From Jaltomata sinuosa (taxonomy: Eukaryota; Streptophyta; Magnoliopsida; Solanales; Solanaceae), in NCBI GenBank assembly GCA_003996215.1, contig QJPP01002923.1:62001-126000 (forward strand): DNA of 64,000 bases, read 5' to 3'. The position numbers and the translations under genes were made by a program. Below are positions 1 to 10,861 of the stretch, in pieces (positions within the stretch are counted from its first letter, which is position 1; each line of letters begins with the position of its first letter). Under the pieces are notes generated by a model. That model was not told where the DNA came from, did no database searches, and was given only the letters and a program-made list of their open reading frames with translations.

Positions 1-1959
1 TAAAAACATGCTTAAGAATGAACTTGCTACTTAAAGAAGGACCATAAATAAATATCAAGGTATAAAACATAAAACATGAAATAAAGCTTAAGTTTCATAA
101 TATAGAGTCATATAACATCATAGCTTGAAAATAAACATGTGGGAGTTTCTCTTTATCGACATTAAACCATGCTGAGCTACATGGAGTTCAGTATCCTACA
201 CCCACACTGAAAGAGTTGTCGTAACCGGCCATGGTTAGAACTATTTCATACTAGGATCCTGTCATAATAAGCCTCAACATGGGCAACCAACGGTGGCAAC
301 ATAGTTTTGAACTTGGGTTATCTGAACCCTCATCTCTTGGTGCTAAATAATACTCCCAAAACATAATAATAACATATGCTCACATACATATGGCATATCT
401 GATGCCAACTTGTTCATAACTGGTGACATATCTGATGTCAAATTTGTTCATAACTTGTTCATACTTGTTCATAACCCGGATCGTCATACTACTCATGAGT
501 TTTAGTTTAGAAAATGACTCATGAGTATTGATGGAACATCGGATGTCTTGTCTTGAATAATACTTCTTAACATAGAAAACTTGCATACTTCATGACTTAT
601 AAAACTTTGCATGGCTCTAGTTCAATTTCATAAAACATATACTTTCATAGAACATAGGAACTAGGTATCACATGCTTGAAAATTCATGAGAGACATGCTA
701 TCAAACCCAATTTACTCAAATCAATTTCATGCATATGGAAATTGCCATGATTAAGCTTCCATTCATGAAATAAAAGTTCATTTGTAAAAACCCATTCAAA
801 ATCATGCAATTTAATAGTAATTTCATAATCAAATCATGAGAAGACCCATATTTAGCAAAAACCCATAAGAATTGGATAAGAACCCTAATTTAAAGATGAT
901 GAAATCAAAATTTGAATTAGGGGTTTTGGGCACAAGGGTGAAAGGAACCCATTGTTGATTACCCACATACCTTGATTGAAGTTAACCCACTTGAAATTTA
1001 AAAGAAGAGGAGGCTTGAACTTGGAGTTTGAAACCCTAACTTGAAGCTTGAGAAGATGGATCTCCTTTTCTTCTTTTGGAAGTTGATTGAAAGAATGGGA
1101 GAGATATTAGGCCAAGTAGGAATAAAAAACCTCCTAAATAGGCTTAAAACGACTTAATATAGGAGTTGAAAGAGTGGGAAATTACAAAAATACCCCAAGG
1201 AAAAGAGTCTGAAAAACTACTGAAAATTTCATCACAGGCTTCTACGGACATGAATCATGACTCGTGGAATGGATCACGGTTTGTGGAGAGGGTTCTTATT
1301 TCCTGGGCGAAGTTTTTGGCCTCTGGACTGATTTCCACGAGTTGGTTTCTTGAGCCGTGGAAACTTCCACGACTCGTGGAACCTCCTCGTGGTTATCAGG
1401 CCACTTTTAAGCTTCTGGACTGTTTCCATGAGTTGGTTTCACGACCCGTGGAAACTTCCACAACTCGTGGAACCTCCTCGTGGTTTTCAGGTAAGAAAAC
1501 TTATTTCCACGAGTTGCTTTCACGACCCGTGGAAACTTCCACGACTCGTGGAACCTTCTCGTGGTTGTTGTCTGCCATTTTGACAGACAAACATCCTTTA
1601 GTAAAACACTGATAACTTTTTACTCCAGACTCATATTAAGGAATGGTCAGTGGAGTTGGAAAGAATATTCAAAGACCTTTAATTTTGTGGGTACTAATCC
1701 ACCTAACACTTTATATTCTAGAAGTTATGATTATTTGAAGTTGACCCTTGAAAAATCTTACACTAAAACTCAATCGGTAAGGAAGCTTTCAACTCAACTT
1801 TGAGCTAGAGGTCCTTTATGACCCTAATTCATATCTAATACACCTTTGAAACTTCAGAATAAGTCTTAATACTTAGATACATAGAAAATTTATCTAGTTT
1901 GGGTATAACGACACATGAAGAACGATTCAGATTTGGCTTAGAATTTCTAGGGTGTTACA
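1..1959 (-). repeat. E1 3' LTR (cut by window edge), gypsy type
   Basis: This is the 3' long terminal repeat of element E1, read on the minus strand. It matches 5028-7084 almost base for base except for one repeat unit. On the minus strand it starts TGTAACACCC at 1959, directly after a polypurine tract, and runs off the left window edge; about 0.5 kb of it must lie outside. It holds a 91-bp tandem array (1333-1572) and small hairpins in the transcribed part (392-406 and 425-439). No protein is encoded; short open frames here are chance. Confidence 0.9.
1333..1572 (-). repeat. U3 tandem array, three units (E1 3' LTR)
   Basis: There are three tandem units of about 91, 81 and 67 bp, starting at 1333, 1424 and 1505. 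Each begins with TTCCAYGAGTTG and contains paired CCACGA/TCGTGG and CCGTGG/CCACG blocks that can pair with each other. The array lies in the LTR U3, upstream (in minus-strand sense) of the conserved stretch that precedes the transcription start. The partner LTR carries four units. Confidence 0.85.
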
Positions 1960-1993
1960 ATATCTCCCACTTGGGATCATTCATCCTCGAATG
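1960..1993 (-). promoter_or_regulatory. E1 polypurine tract and upstream hairpin
   Basis: Read on the minus strand, a 6-bp stem with an AGGA loop (CATTCG-AGGA-TGAATG, 1978-1993; one G-T wobble) is followed by a purine-rich tract (AAGTGGGAG) and then the LTR start. The polypurine tract primes plus-strand DNA synthesis in LTR retrotransposons. The same hairpin occurs at the same place in the other gypsy elements of the window. Confidence 0.8.
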
Positions 1994-3776
1994 AAGACTT
2001 CTAAGTTGAGAGTGGAGGGGGAAAGGGTTGCAATCCCATTAACTGAGTTTTAAAAGCTGAAGTATTTACATGATAACTGATCTCCGACTGAATTATAAAC
2101 TGAGGTGAATTCATGAGGAATGTAAGCATACCGAGGGCATGAGAACAACTGATGGTACTTGAAACTGAATGGCTAACATGATAACTGAAAAGGACATCAA
2201 ACTGAGAGGGGTAACTATACAAGTAAACCATTCTCCTTTAATACCTTAGACTAAACTGAATGTAGGGCCTTCTATCCTTAAAAATGATTAACGATAGGTA
2301 TAATCTGATCTGATATGAGGAGTCTAGTATTCTTGAAAGTTGAAGCTACTGGACCTAAGATATGGGCACCTTGGGCTAGGAGTAATAAAAGACTATTCTT
2401 GCCTTAGTTACTACAGTTGACAACTCTTAAGCTTAGAAACACCTTTCAACTACACTAACCCCTCTGAAAATTAAGGTCTGAGTCTAACTAGCTACTTTAA
2501 CTATGTTCAAGCCTATCTTGACTAAATCTCTTACATCCAGAGTTACCTCCCAAGAATGATATTTCTCCTTATCATTAAAATCAACTAAGCTTGAGCTCTA
2601 ATCAATGGGTCACTAGGAACAGAAAGCAAAAGCCCACATGTATTTCATCATGACTTTTGAGCCTATCACTATGATCACCTGATGGTCTGTATCTCATACT
2701 ATCCAAGACTTCTCCTCTCTTCCTAGCATATCTAAGAGCTGTAACTTGAAGAAATTCGACAAAGGAACATACCCAAATTCCTCATCTAACTATTTCACGT
2801 GAATAATCCTCACCTAACTTTTCTTCCATGCTTACAACCTACTACATCCCACCTAGGCTACTACTTAGCTTCCTCTACTAACAACTATGACAACACAAGC
2901 CAAGATCACTGAGAGAATAGAGTGGAAGCATGAGCATCACGAATGAAGGAATACTGATTGGTCTTGACTTATACTTAGTTTGATCTATCCACTCAAGGTG
3001 GTGTTTGAGAAGTCAAGTGAAAAGGGCATGAGTGTCTGACATCCTAGACATACAAAGCATGGTTAGAGTAAGGAAATCACAAGCATGAATTATTAGAGAA
3101 ATCTGGTCTGAGCATATACATGATGTAGCATGATTTCATTAGCCATTAAGACATATCTTGAGAACTGAGTATAGAGACTGAGCATAGTGTGAAATATGAC
3201 CTTTCATATATGACAAGTATCATGGTGTAAAGTTGGAATTCGTAGAATCATAGAGTAAGATTGGAATCGCTGTCTGGAGCAATTTTAGTTTGTTCTAGGA
3301 GTTGAGTATGGCCGTGGATCTGCATGAAGTCCGTGAATTTGAATTAAGAACATGGAACTGGAATACAAGACATGAATGGGGTGTTATAAATTTGAAATAG
3401 GACCATAGTGTTGATACACAAGGCATGCATAAGGTATCGCGATGGAAGAAGTATACTTAGGATGCTAGGATGGAAATAAGCTTCTGCCTCTCCTCTTGAC
3501 TTTGTTCTAACACCCACAAGCATCGCTACCTGAGCCTCCCAAATCTGATCGACCCTACATTCCACCATCTCCCCCTTAGGTTCATGCTACCCTCCTAAGT
3601 CTATAGACCTCCCACCAACCTCTCAAGAGAACTATGATCGTTTTACCGTAACAGATCATACACTCCTCAAGGATCTAGCACTAATACCCACTTCCTTCTA
3701 TAGTTGAAGACTCTTCTTCTCCAAAAGGTCTAGGGATTAACCCTCATATCCCCACTTAGTTCTAGGTAAAGACAAC
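1994..3776 (-). other. E1 internal region without pol
   Basis: About 1.8 kb lies between the gag ORF and the polypurine tract, where an autonomous gypsy element would carry protease, RT, RNase H and integrase. I see none of their motifs on either strand. Parts align with the same interval of E2 (about 8880-9350), so this filler belonged to the family before the two copies inserted. It contains one conserved small ORF (3344-3568). Confidence 0.7.
3344..3568 (-). CDS. Conserved small ORF of the E1/E2 non-autonomous family, function unknown
   Basis: This is an open frame of 74 codons on the minus strand, about 0.2 kb downstream of the E1 gag ORF. Its central part (VGVRTKSRGEAEAYFHPS and onward to MVLFQ) is kept in the equivalent E2 frame near 9080-9336, with mostly conservative differences; the E2 copy has two stops in its N-terminal part. 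I recognise no domain, signal peptide or membrane segment. It may be a captured host fragment, a remnant of pol replaced beyond recognition, or an untranslated stretch that is open by chance. The conserved frame is the only hint of coding. Confidence 0.35.
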   Translation of the reverse strand: MVECRVDQIWEAQVAMLVGVRTKSRGEAEAYFHPSILSILLPSRYLMHALCINTMVLFQIYNTPFMSCIPVPCS

Positions 3777-4334
3777 TCACAACCAAACAAGATTAGGGGT
3801 CTCGGGACTATGGATACATAAAGGAAGAAAATCTTGTGACGTACCTGATTCAACTTGTAGAGGAATAATCTGACCCGGTTGGCTAGCCAATGAAAGGAAT
3901 TGGCTTTGGAGTCTAACACCACTATTACTCCACTTAGATGAGGGGCAATCCCTGATCCTATGGCCTAACTGCCCATACCCAAAACACCTCTCTTTACCAG
4001 CAAGACACTCACCTAGATAAAACATACCGCATCTACTACAACAAGGGTACCTCAAGGTCTTCGGAGCCCTTTCAAGACAAGAGTGAGAATCAAGTGCAGG
4101 TGTGTTAACTGGAGATGGGGTTGGTTCGGATGACCTATGCTGACAAGATGATTGGTTCCATATTCTGGTCTTCTTGTTCTTCCTCTTCCTTTTCTTCAAT
4201 TTCTCTTTATCATTCAACTGAGTAGTCATGGCTTGAGCCAACATATAGATGGCTTCACAAAATTCTGTATTCATAACCTCATGATCTGGAGTGGTCGGAT
4301 TAGCATTCCTTGTAGGGTTTCTTCGCGGAGACAT
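3777..4334 (-). CDS. E1 capsid-less Gag-like ORF with zinc knuckle
   Basis: This is an open frame of 185 codons on the minus strand, starting at the ATG (4334) that follows the primer site and a 190-base leader. Residues 1-40 (MSPRR... to MTTQLN) resemble the Gag start of gypsy elements E5 and E6. A lysine/arginine-rich block follows at once (KEKLKKRKRKNKK, about 45-57), where those elements have a capsid domain of some 250 residues. The C-terminal half has a cysteine pair (CSRCGMFYLGEC) and a zinc knuckle CFGYGQLGHRIRDC, whose second Cys is Tyr. It is probably a nucleic-acid-binding product only, or a relic. The gap between N-terminus and knuckle is at the same place in E2, so the loss predates both insertions. 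Confidence 0.7.
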   Translation of the reverse strand: MSPRRNPTRNANPTTPDHEVMNTEFCEAIYMLAQAMTTQLNDKEKLKKRKRKNKKTRIWNQSSCQHRSSEPTPSPVNTPALDSHSCLERAPKTLRYPCCSRCGMFYLGECLAGKERCFGYGQLGHRIRDCPSSKWSNSGVRLQSQFLSLASQPGQIIPLQVESGTSQDFLPLCIHSPETPNLVWL

Positions 4335-4530
4335 TATCTGAAATGCGTACGGAATAGATTAGAAGGGTAAGTAGAGTCGAACTCTACCTCACGATAGTGA
4401 ACATGAAGAACTAAAGTTTTTCCTAAAACACCTCGTAGCCTCCCTCTCATCAGTGTGGCATGCTTCACACCCATTAAAGAGACTCTACTTAGTGCGACTT
4501 TTAGACACCCTAGGACTCTTGAACCTGAGG

Positions 4531-4542
4531 CTCTGATACCCA
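4531..4542 (-). promoter_or_regulatory. E1 primer binding site (initiator Met tRNA)
   Basis: On the minus strand, directly inside the 5' LTR end, the sequence reads GGTATCAGAGCC, complementary to the 3' end of plant initiator methionine tRNA. This sets the 5' end of E1 on the right and its orientation as minus. Confidence 0.9.
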
Positions 4543-4547
4543 GTTTG

Positions 4548-7084
4548 TCACACCCTGAGGTTACCCCCTAGACATAACACGGGACTTAGGACCACAAGTT
4601 CCCCAAGCTAACCCTTAGTCATAGCATTCCCAAGCATAAAAAAAGATAAGTGGAAGCATAATAGATTAAGTCAGAATAGCAATAATGGATAATCAAATCA
4701 AATAGTAATACAAGATCCATAAGAAGACACAAATACTGTCTATGTATGAAAAGCCTCTACTCATGACGTAAAGAGTTGCTAGGACAAGACCCTAGCTAAC
4801 TCAAAGTATGGAAATAAAATCTAACATAAAGTAAGAACATAACTAGACCTCTACCTAAGGGGACTCACCAACAACTGACTGGGAAAGTGGCCAGGGAACT
4901 CTAGCCACGAATCTGAGAAAGGATACCTGAATCTGTATCATCAAAAGATACAACGCAAAATATATGTTAGTACTATGGAATGTACTGAGTATGAGAGCGA
5001 TGTATGAATCATGATAAAATATGTTTAAAATATGCTTAAAAATGAACTTGTTACTTAAAGAAGGACCATAAATAAATATCAAGGTTATAAAACCTACAAC
5101 ATGAAATAAAGCTTAAGTTTCATAATATAGAGTCATATAACTTCATAGCGTGAAAATAAACATGTGGGAGTTTCTCTTAACCGACATTAAACCATGCTGA
5201 GCTACATGGAGTTCAAAGTCTTAAACCCACACTGAAAGAGTTGTCCTAACCGGCCAAGGTTAGAACCATTTTATACTAGGATCCTATCATAATAAGCCTC
5301 AACACGAGCAACCTATGGTGGCAACGTAGTTTTTGACTTGGGTTATCTGAACACTCATTTCTCGATGCTAAATACTACTCCCAAAACATAATAATAACAT
5401 ATGCTCACATACATATGGCATATCTGATGCCAACTTGTTCATAACTGGTGACATATCTGATATCAAATATGTTCATAACTTGTTCATACTTGTTTATACT
5501 TGTTCATAACCCAGATCGTCATACTACCAATGAGTTTTAGTTTAGAAAATGACTCATGAGCATTGATGGAACATCGGGTGTCTTGTCTTGCATAATACTT
5601 CTTAACATAGAAAACTTGCATACTTCATGACTTGTAAAACTTTGCATGTCTCTAGTTCAATTTCAGTAAACATATACTTTCATAGAACATAGGAAGTAGG
5701 CATGCACATGCTTGAAAATCCATGAGAGACATGCTATCAAACCCAATTTACTCAAATCAATTTCATGCATATGGAAATTTCCATGATTAAGCTTCAATTC
5801 ATGAAATAAAAGTTCATGTGTAAAAACCCATTCAAAATCATGCAATTTAATAGTAATTTCATAATCAAATAATGAGAAGACCATATTTAGCAAAAACCCA
5901 TAAGAATTGGATAAGAACCCTAATTTGAAGATCATGAAATCAAAATTTGAATTAAGGGTTTTGGGCACAAGGTTGAAAGGAACCCATTGTTGATTACCCA
6001 CATACCTTGATTGAAGTTAACCCACTTGAAATTGAAAAGAAGAGGCGGCTTGAACTTGGATCTTGAAACCTTAACTTGAAGCTTGAGAAGATGGAACTTC
6101 TTTTCTTCTTTTGGAAGTTGATTGAAAGAATGGGAGAGAGCTTAGGCCAAGTGGGAATAAAAACCCTCCTAAATAGGCTTAAAATGACTTAGTATAGGAG
6201 TTAAAATAGTGGGAAATTACAAAAATACTCCAAGGAAAAGAGTCTGAAAAACTGCTGAAAATTTCATCACAGGCTTCTACAGACATGAATCACGACTTGT
6301 GGAATGGATCACGGTTCGTGGAGAGGGTTCGTGGTTCATGGTAAAGTTTCTGGCCTCTGGACTGATTTCCATGAGTTGGTTTCATGACCTGTGGAAACTT
6401 CCATGACTCATGGAACCTCCTCATGGTTATTAGGCCACTTTTAAGCTTTTAGACTGTTTCCACGAGTTGGTTTCACGACCCGTGGAATCTTCCACGACAC
6501 GTGGAACCTCCTCGTGGTTATCAGGCCACTTTTAAGCTTCTGGACTATTTCCACGAGTTGGTTTCATGACCCGTCAAAACTTCCATGACTCGTGGAAGCT
6601 CCTCGTGATTTTCAGGAAAAAAAACTGATTTCCACGAGTTGGTTTCACGACCCGAGGAAACTTCCACGACTCGTGGAACCTTCTTGTGGTTGTTATCTGT
6701 CATTTTGACAGACAGACACCCTTTAGTAAAACACAGATAACTTTTTACTGAGGACTCATATTAAGGCATGATTGGTGGAGTTGGAAATAAGATTCAAAGA
6801 CCTTTAATTTAGTGGGTACTAAGACACCTAAATCTTTATATTCTAGGAGTTATGATCGTTTGAAGTTGACCCGTGAAAAATGTTACAGTAAAACTCAATC
6901 GGTAAGGAAGCTTTCAACTCAACTTTGAGCTAGAGATTCTTTATGAACCTAATTCATATCTAATACACCTTTGAAACTTCAGAATAAGTCTTAATACTTC
7001 GATACATAAAAAATTTATCTAGTTTGGGTCTAACAACACATGAAGAACGATTCATATTTGGCTTCGAATTTCTAGGGTGTTACA
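4548..7084 (-). repeat. E1 5' LTR, complete (2.5 kb)
   Basis: On the minus strand the LTR begins TGTAACACCCTAGAA at 7084 and ends GTGTGACA at 4548. It matches the left LTR (1-1959) closely. It holds the U3 array (6367-6697), a conserved stretch near 6150-6230 where transcription probably starts, and a hairpin motif GGCAT-ATCTG-ATGCC (5417-5431) in the transcribed part. To its right the sequence is the interior of the E2 5' LTR, so E1 inserted there. Confidence 0.9.
6367..6697 (-). repeat. U3 tandem array, four units (E1 5' LTR)
   Basis: There are four units starting at 6367, 6458, 6549 and 6631 (91, 91, 82 and about 67 bp), of the same kind as 1333-1572. This LTR has one more 91-bp unit than its partner, although the two LTRs of one insertion start out identical. 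Confidence 0.85.
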
Positions 7085-8109
7085 AGATATGTCTACCTAA
7101 GCTATGAATAGATTTAACATCACATATGTCATTAGTTATAATCTGTTTTGGCATCAAATATGTCCCAGTATTATATTAGTTATAAGTATATTTTGGGAGT
7201 AATATTGAGCACCGAGTTGGATTGGTGAGCGTACCTCTTGTATATCCCAGAACTACGTGCCCCCGTAGGTTCTAAGTCCCCTCTATTGGGCATTAGATTT
7301 AGTGATCATGCCACAGTCATGCCTCAATATCCTGGAATGTTATATTGGGTCCTTTCAATGGGGCGTATACATTGGATTCCATGTAGCTCACATGGTCTAT
7401 GTCAGTTAGAGAACCTCCCACAAAAATAGTTTCAAGTTTAAAAATGTATTGACTGCTTGCTCTCAGGTTTCAGACTTACTACTTATGATTATGTTTTTAG
7501 CTTATGATATTGCATTGAGTCATTATATTACAGATTTTACTATTACCACATGATTTCAGCTTCAAGGATAATTTAAGCATGTTTTGTCATAAATTATGCA
7601 TGATCTCAGCTTTAAACACGCTTTCAAGTATATTTTTAGCATGACCTATGCATATCTCACATACTCGGTACATCCTATAGTACTGACGCATATCTTGCGT
7701 TACATTCTTTGATGATGCAGATTCGGGTGTTCCTTCTCAGACCCGAGGCTAGAGCTTCCAGGCCACTTTCTGTCAGTTGTTGGTGAGTCCTCTTAGATCG
7801 AGGACTAGTTAAGTTCTTAGTCAGTGTTATCTATTATATTTTTCTGCACTTCGAGTTAGCTAGGGTCTTGTCCTAGCAACTCTTTATGTCATGAGTAGAG
7901 GATTTTCAGATATAGATAAATTTTGAGTCTCTTTCTGGATTTTGTATTCCTATTTGACTTAATTATCCATTTATGTGATTCCGTATTTATCTATTATGCT
8001 TCCGCTTATCTTTTGTTATGCTTGAGAATGCTATGACCAAGGGTTAGCTTGGGGCACTTATGGTCCCAAGTCCCGTGTTACGTCTGGGGGGTAACCTTGA
8101 GGCATGACA
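7085..8109 (+). repeat. E2 5' LTR, right part (cut by E1)
   Basis: This matches 12571-13595, the end of the E2 3' LTR, and ends GGCATGACA just before a primer site. The missing left part lies beyond E1, outside the window. E1 entered within a GGCATCT/AGATATGTC hairpin motif that is intact in the 3' LTR (12564-12579). Confidence 0.88.
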
Positions 8110-8114
8110 AACTT

Positions 8115-8126
8115 AGTATCAGATCC
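8115..8126 (+). promoter_or_regulatory. E2 primer binding site, mutated
   Basis: TAGTATCAGATC differs at two positions from the initiator-Met complement TGGTATCAGAGC, and it lies six bases after the LTR end. Its decay suggests that E2 could no longer be reverse-transcribed from this copy. Confidence 0.85.
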
Positions 8127-8320
8127 TCAGGTTCAAGAGTCCTAGGGTGTTTGAAAGCCACACTAAGTAGAGTCTCTTTCATGGGTGTGAAGCATGCCAC
8201 ACTGATGAGAGAGAGGCTGCAAAGTGTTTTAGGAAAAACTTCACTTCTTCATGTTCACTATCGTGCGATAGAGTATGACTCTACTTACCCTTATAATCCA
8301 TTCCTTACGCATTCCAGATA

Positions 8321-8879
8321 ATGTCTCCATGAAGAAACCCTACGAGGAATGCTAATCCAATCACTCCAGATCACGAGATTATGAATGCAGAATTTTGTGA
8401 AGCCATTTGTATGTTGGCTCAAGCCATGACAACACAGTTGAATGAGAAAGAGAAACTAAAGAAGAGGAAGAGGAAGAACAAGAAGACCAGAACATGGAAC
8501 CAATCATCTTCTCAGCAGAGGTCATCCGGACCAACCCCATATTCAGTTAGCACACCTGCCCTCGATTCTCAGTCTTGTCACCATAGGGCTCCAAAGACCT
8601 TGAGGTACCCTCGTTGTAGTAGTTGTGGTAAGTTTCATTTAGGGGAGTGCCTTGCGGGGCAAGGAGGGGTGTTTTAGATGTGGTCAGTTAGGCCATAGGA
8701 TCAGGAATTGCCCCTCATCTAAGCAGAGCAACTTTGGTGTTCAGCTCCAAAACCAATTCCTTTCATTGCCTAGCAAGTCGGGTCAGAGTATTCCTTCTAA
8801 AGTTGAATCAGGTACTTCACTAGATTTCCTTCGTGTATGCATCCATAGACCTCGGTCCCCTGTTCTTGTTTGGTTGTGA
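8321..8879 (+). pseudogene. E2 capsid-less Gag-like ORF with zinc knuckle, broken
   Basis: This is the counterpart of the E1 ORF at 3777-4334. The same ATG context (ATGTCTCCA, 8321) is followed at codon 4 by TGA where E1 has CGA; the frame then runs open from 8381. A one-base shift near 8660 splits the zinc-knuckle region: the first part ends CLAG..., and the second frame (8652-8879) carries a complete CX2CX4HX4C knuckle, CFRCGQLGHRIRNC. The capsid domain is absent, as in E1, with the basic block KEKLKKRKRKNKK directly after the N-terminus. The E2 knuckle keeps all four ligands that E1 has partly lost, so the motif was probably functional in the shared ancestor. Confidence 0.75.
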
Positions 8880-10540
8880 GTTTTCTTGACCTAGAACTAA
8901 GTGGGGATATGAGGGTTGAGGCCTAGACTTTTAGGAGAAGAAGAGTCTTATACTATAGAAGGAAGTGGCTATTCATGCTAGATTCTTGAGTAGTATATCT
9001 TCTGTTAGGATAAAATGATCATAGTTCCTTTGAGAGGTTGGGGAGAGGTTTATAGACTTAGAAGGGTAGCATGAATCTAAGAGGTAGATGGTGGGATGTA
9101 GAGTCGGTTAGATTTTATAGGCTCAAGTAGCGATGTTTGTGGGTGTTAGAACTAAGTCAAGAGGGGAGGCAGAAGCTTATTTCCATCCTAGCGTCCTAAG
9201 TACAATTATGTCATTACGATACCTTTTGATTTCCTTGTGTGTCAGCGCTATGGTCCTATTTCAAAATTACGCACCACTTTCGGATTCACCCTCATATCCA
9301 GCTTCTAGAATGACAAGTAATTACTTCAGACAATGATTCTACTCTTATCCTGTGATTCTATAAATTTTAGCTTTATGCCCTAAGGGTTGGTATCTATGTA
9401 AACTCATACCTCTCAGTACGCTCAGTCCTATTCACTGAGTTAAGTCCTCAGACATGCCTTAATGGCAAATCAAATCATATTATGTCATGTATATGCTCAA
9501 ACCTGATTCTTGAAATGGTTCGCGCTTATGATTTCCTTGATCTAAAGCCCTTGACCTTTGCCTTTGATGACGAGGGGTGGGAGTGATCCCCACCATTCAT
9601 GCCTTACAAGCCTAGTATGTGAAATACTTATACCTATTAGGCTCAACTCCCCAAGCCTCACCTTGAGTGCCTAGATCACGCTAATTGTAAGTATTGATCA
9701 ATCTGTAATCCTTTATTCGTGCCACTCCTGCTCCTGCTCTTTTCTTTCAATCATTCTGGTTTATATTGTTATAAGTTTTGGGGGAGAAGGCCTTGTAGTA
9801 GCCTAGCTGGTAGGTAGCGAATTCCTTTTCCTTGTTAGTGCACTTGTTCCACCTTGACTCTTAGGTGTGGGTGAATTGTGAGGAAAGGATTATTCATGCG
9901 AAATAGTTAGATAAGGAATTTTAGGATATCCCTCTATAGAAGTTCTTGAATCTGCGACTCCTAGTTATAATAAGGAAGATGAGAGAAGTCTTAAATAGGG
10001 TAAGCTACGAAACCATAAGGTGACCATAGTTATAAGCTTGAATATCATGATGGGATACATGTGGATATCTGGTTTGCACTACTAGTGACCCTTTGGTTGG
10101 AGCCCTAGGTTAGTTGGTTGTTGTGATACGAGGGGATGCTATCCTTAGAAGACGTTCTTGAAGCAAAAGATCTGGTTGAGATAGGTTTAAACATGGAGAA
10201 TCGAGTAGTTAGACTTATACCTTAGTACCCTTATGTACGTTGTTGAGGTTGTTAGTTGCTAATGTTACGAGTGGTATTTAAAAGAGAATATTTTTCTCGT
10301 ATATCTACTTCTCTCAGTTTGTTGTCCCTTTGGGTTAACTGTGATTTCTAGAGTATGTTTGTTCTTTATGAGTTTTAGCTGAGTTCCTACTATCATCCCA
10401 GACCAGTTATCACGTTGGATAACAAATTCCTGTCCTATTGGTCATTTTTACATTCTCAGCATGTATACGTGTCTCATGAAATTGGCTCAATTTTTATTTC
10501 AATTAGAAGTCGATTACCACGATAGTACTTCAGCTTTTGC
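8880..10540 (+). other. E2 internal filler without pol
   Basis: About 1.7 kb has no recognisable protease, RT, RNase H or integrase core. The first part (about 8900-9340) aligns with 3344-3720 of E1 on the other strand. A frame equivalent to the E1 small ORF lies at about 9080-9336, with two stops in its first third. I see no gene in the rest. Confidence 0.65.
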
Positions 10541-10630
10541 AACTCAGTTGAAGGAGCTACTTGGGAAGCAAAATCATCCATGAAGGCCAAGTACCCTCAC
10601 CCTTCCCCTTCCGATCCGGTTTCAACTTGA
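10541..10630 (+). pseudogene. E2 remnant of the integrase/chromodomain C-terminus
   Basis: A 29-codon stretch ending in TGA reads NSVEGATWEAKSSMKAKYPH and onward, matching the end of the Pol polyprotein in E5 (EGATWEAEASIMANYP, near 42740) and E6 (ERATWEAQSAM, near 56600). In chromoviral integrases this is the chromodomain tail. It shows that E2 is a deletion derivative of a full gypsy element that kept both ends of the coding region. Confidence 0.75.
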
Positions 10631-10827
10631 GGTAGTAGTTCCATCCTTAGTATGTCCTTCCAAATTTATTCTGTCAGTTTCCCTCATGATCCTAGCATGT
10701 ATTCATATTTTTGAAGTTGATTCATCCATGTTTTAAGTTCAAGAGTTCAGTTTCATGTTGATTTTTCGGTTTTCATGTTTCATTTTGGTTGGGCTATTTT
10801 CTCTCTAGAGTTCCCTTGCTTAGTCTT

Positions 10828-10861
10828 CATTCGAGGACGAATGATCCCAAGGAGGAGATAT
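10828..10861 (+). promoter_or_regulatory. E2 hairpin and polypurine tract
   Basis: CATTCG-AGGA-CGAATG (10828-10843) is a perfect 6-bp stem with a 4-base loop. It is followed by the purine tract AAGGAGGAGA and the LTR start at 10862. It is the clearest copy of the shared 3'-end hairpin. Confidence 0.85.

Noticed and set aside
1333..1572. CRISPR-like regular repeats
   Set aside because: Units are contiguous 70-91-bp tandem repeats without unique spacers, inside an LTR of a plant element.
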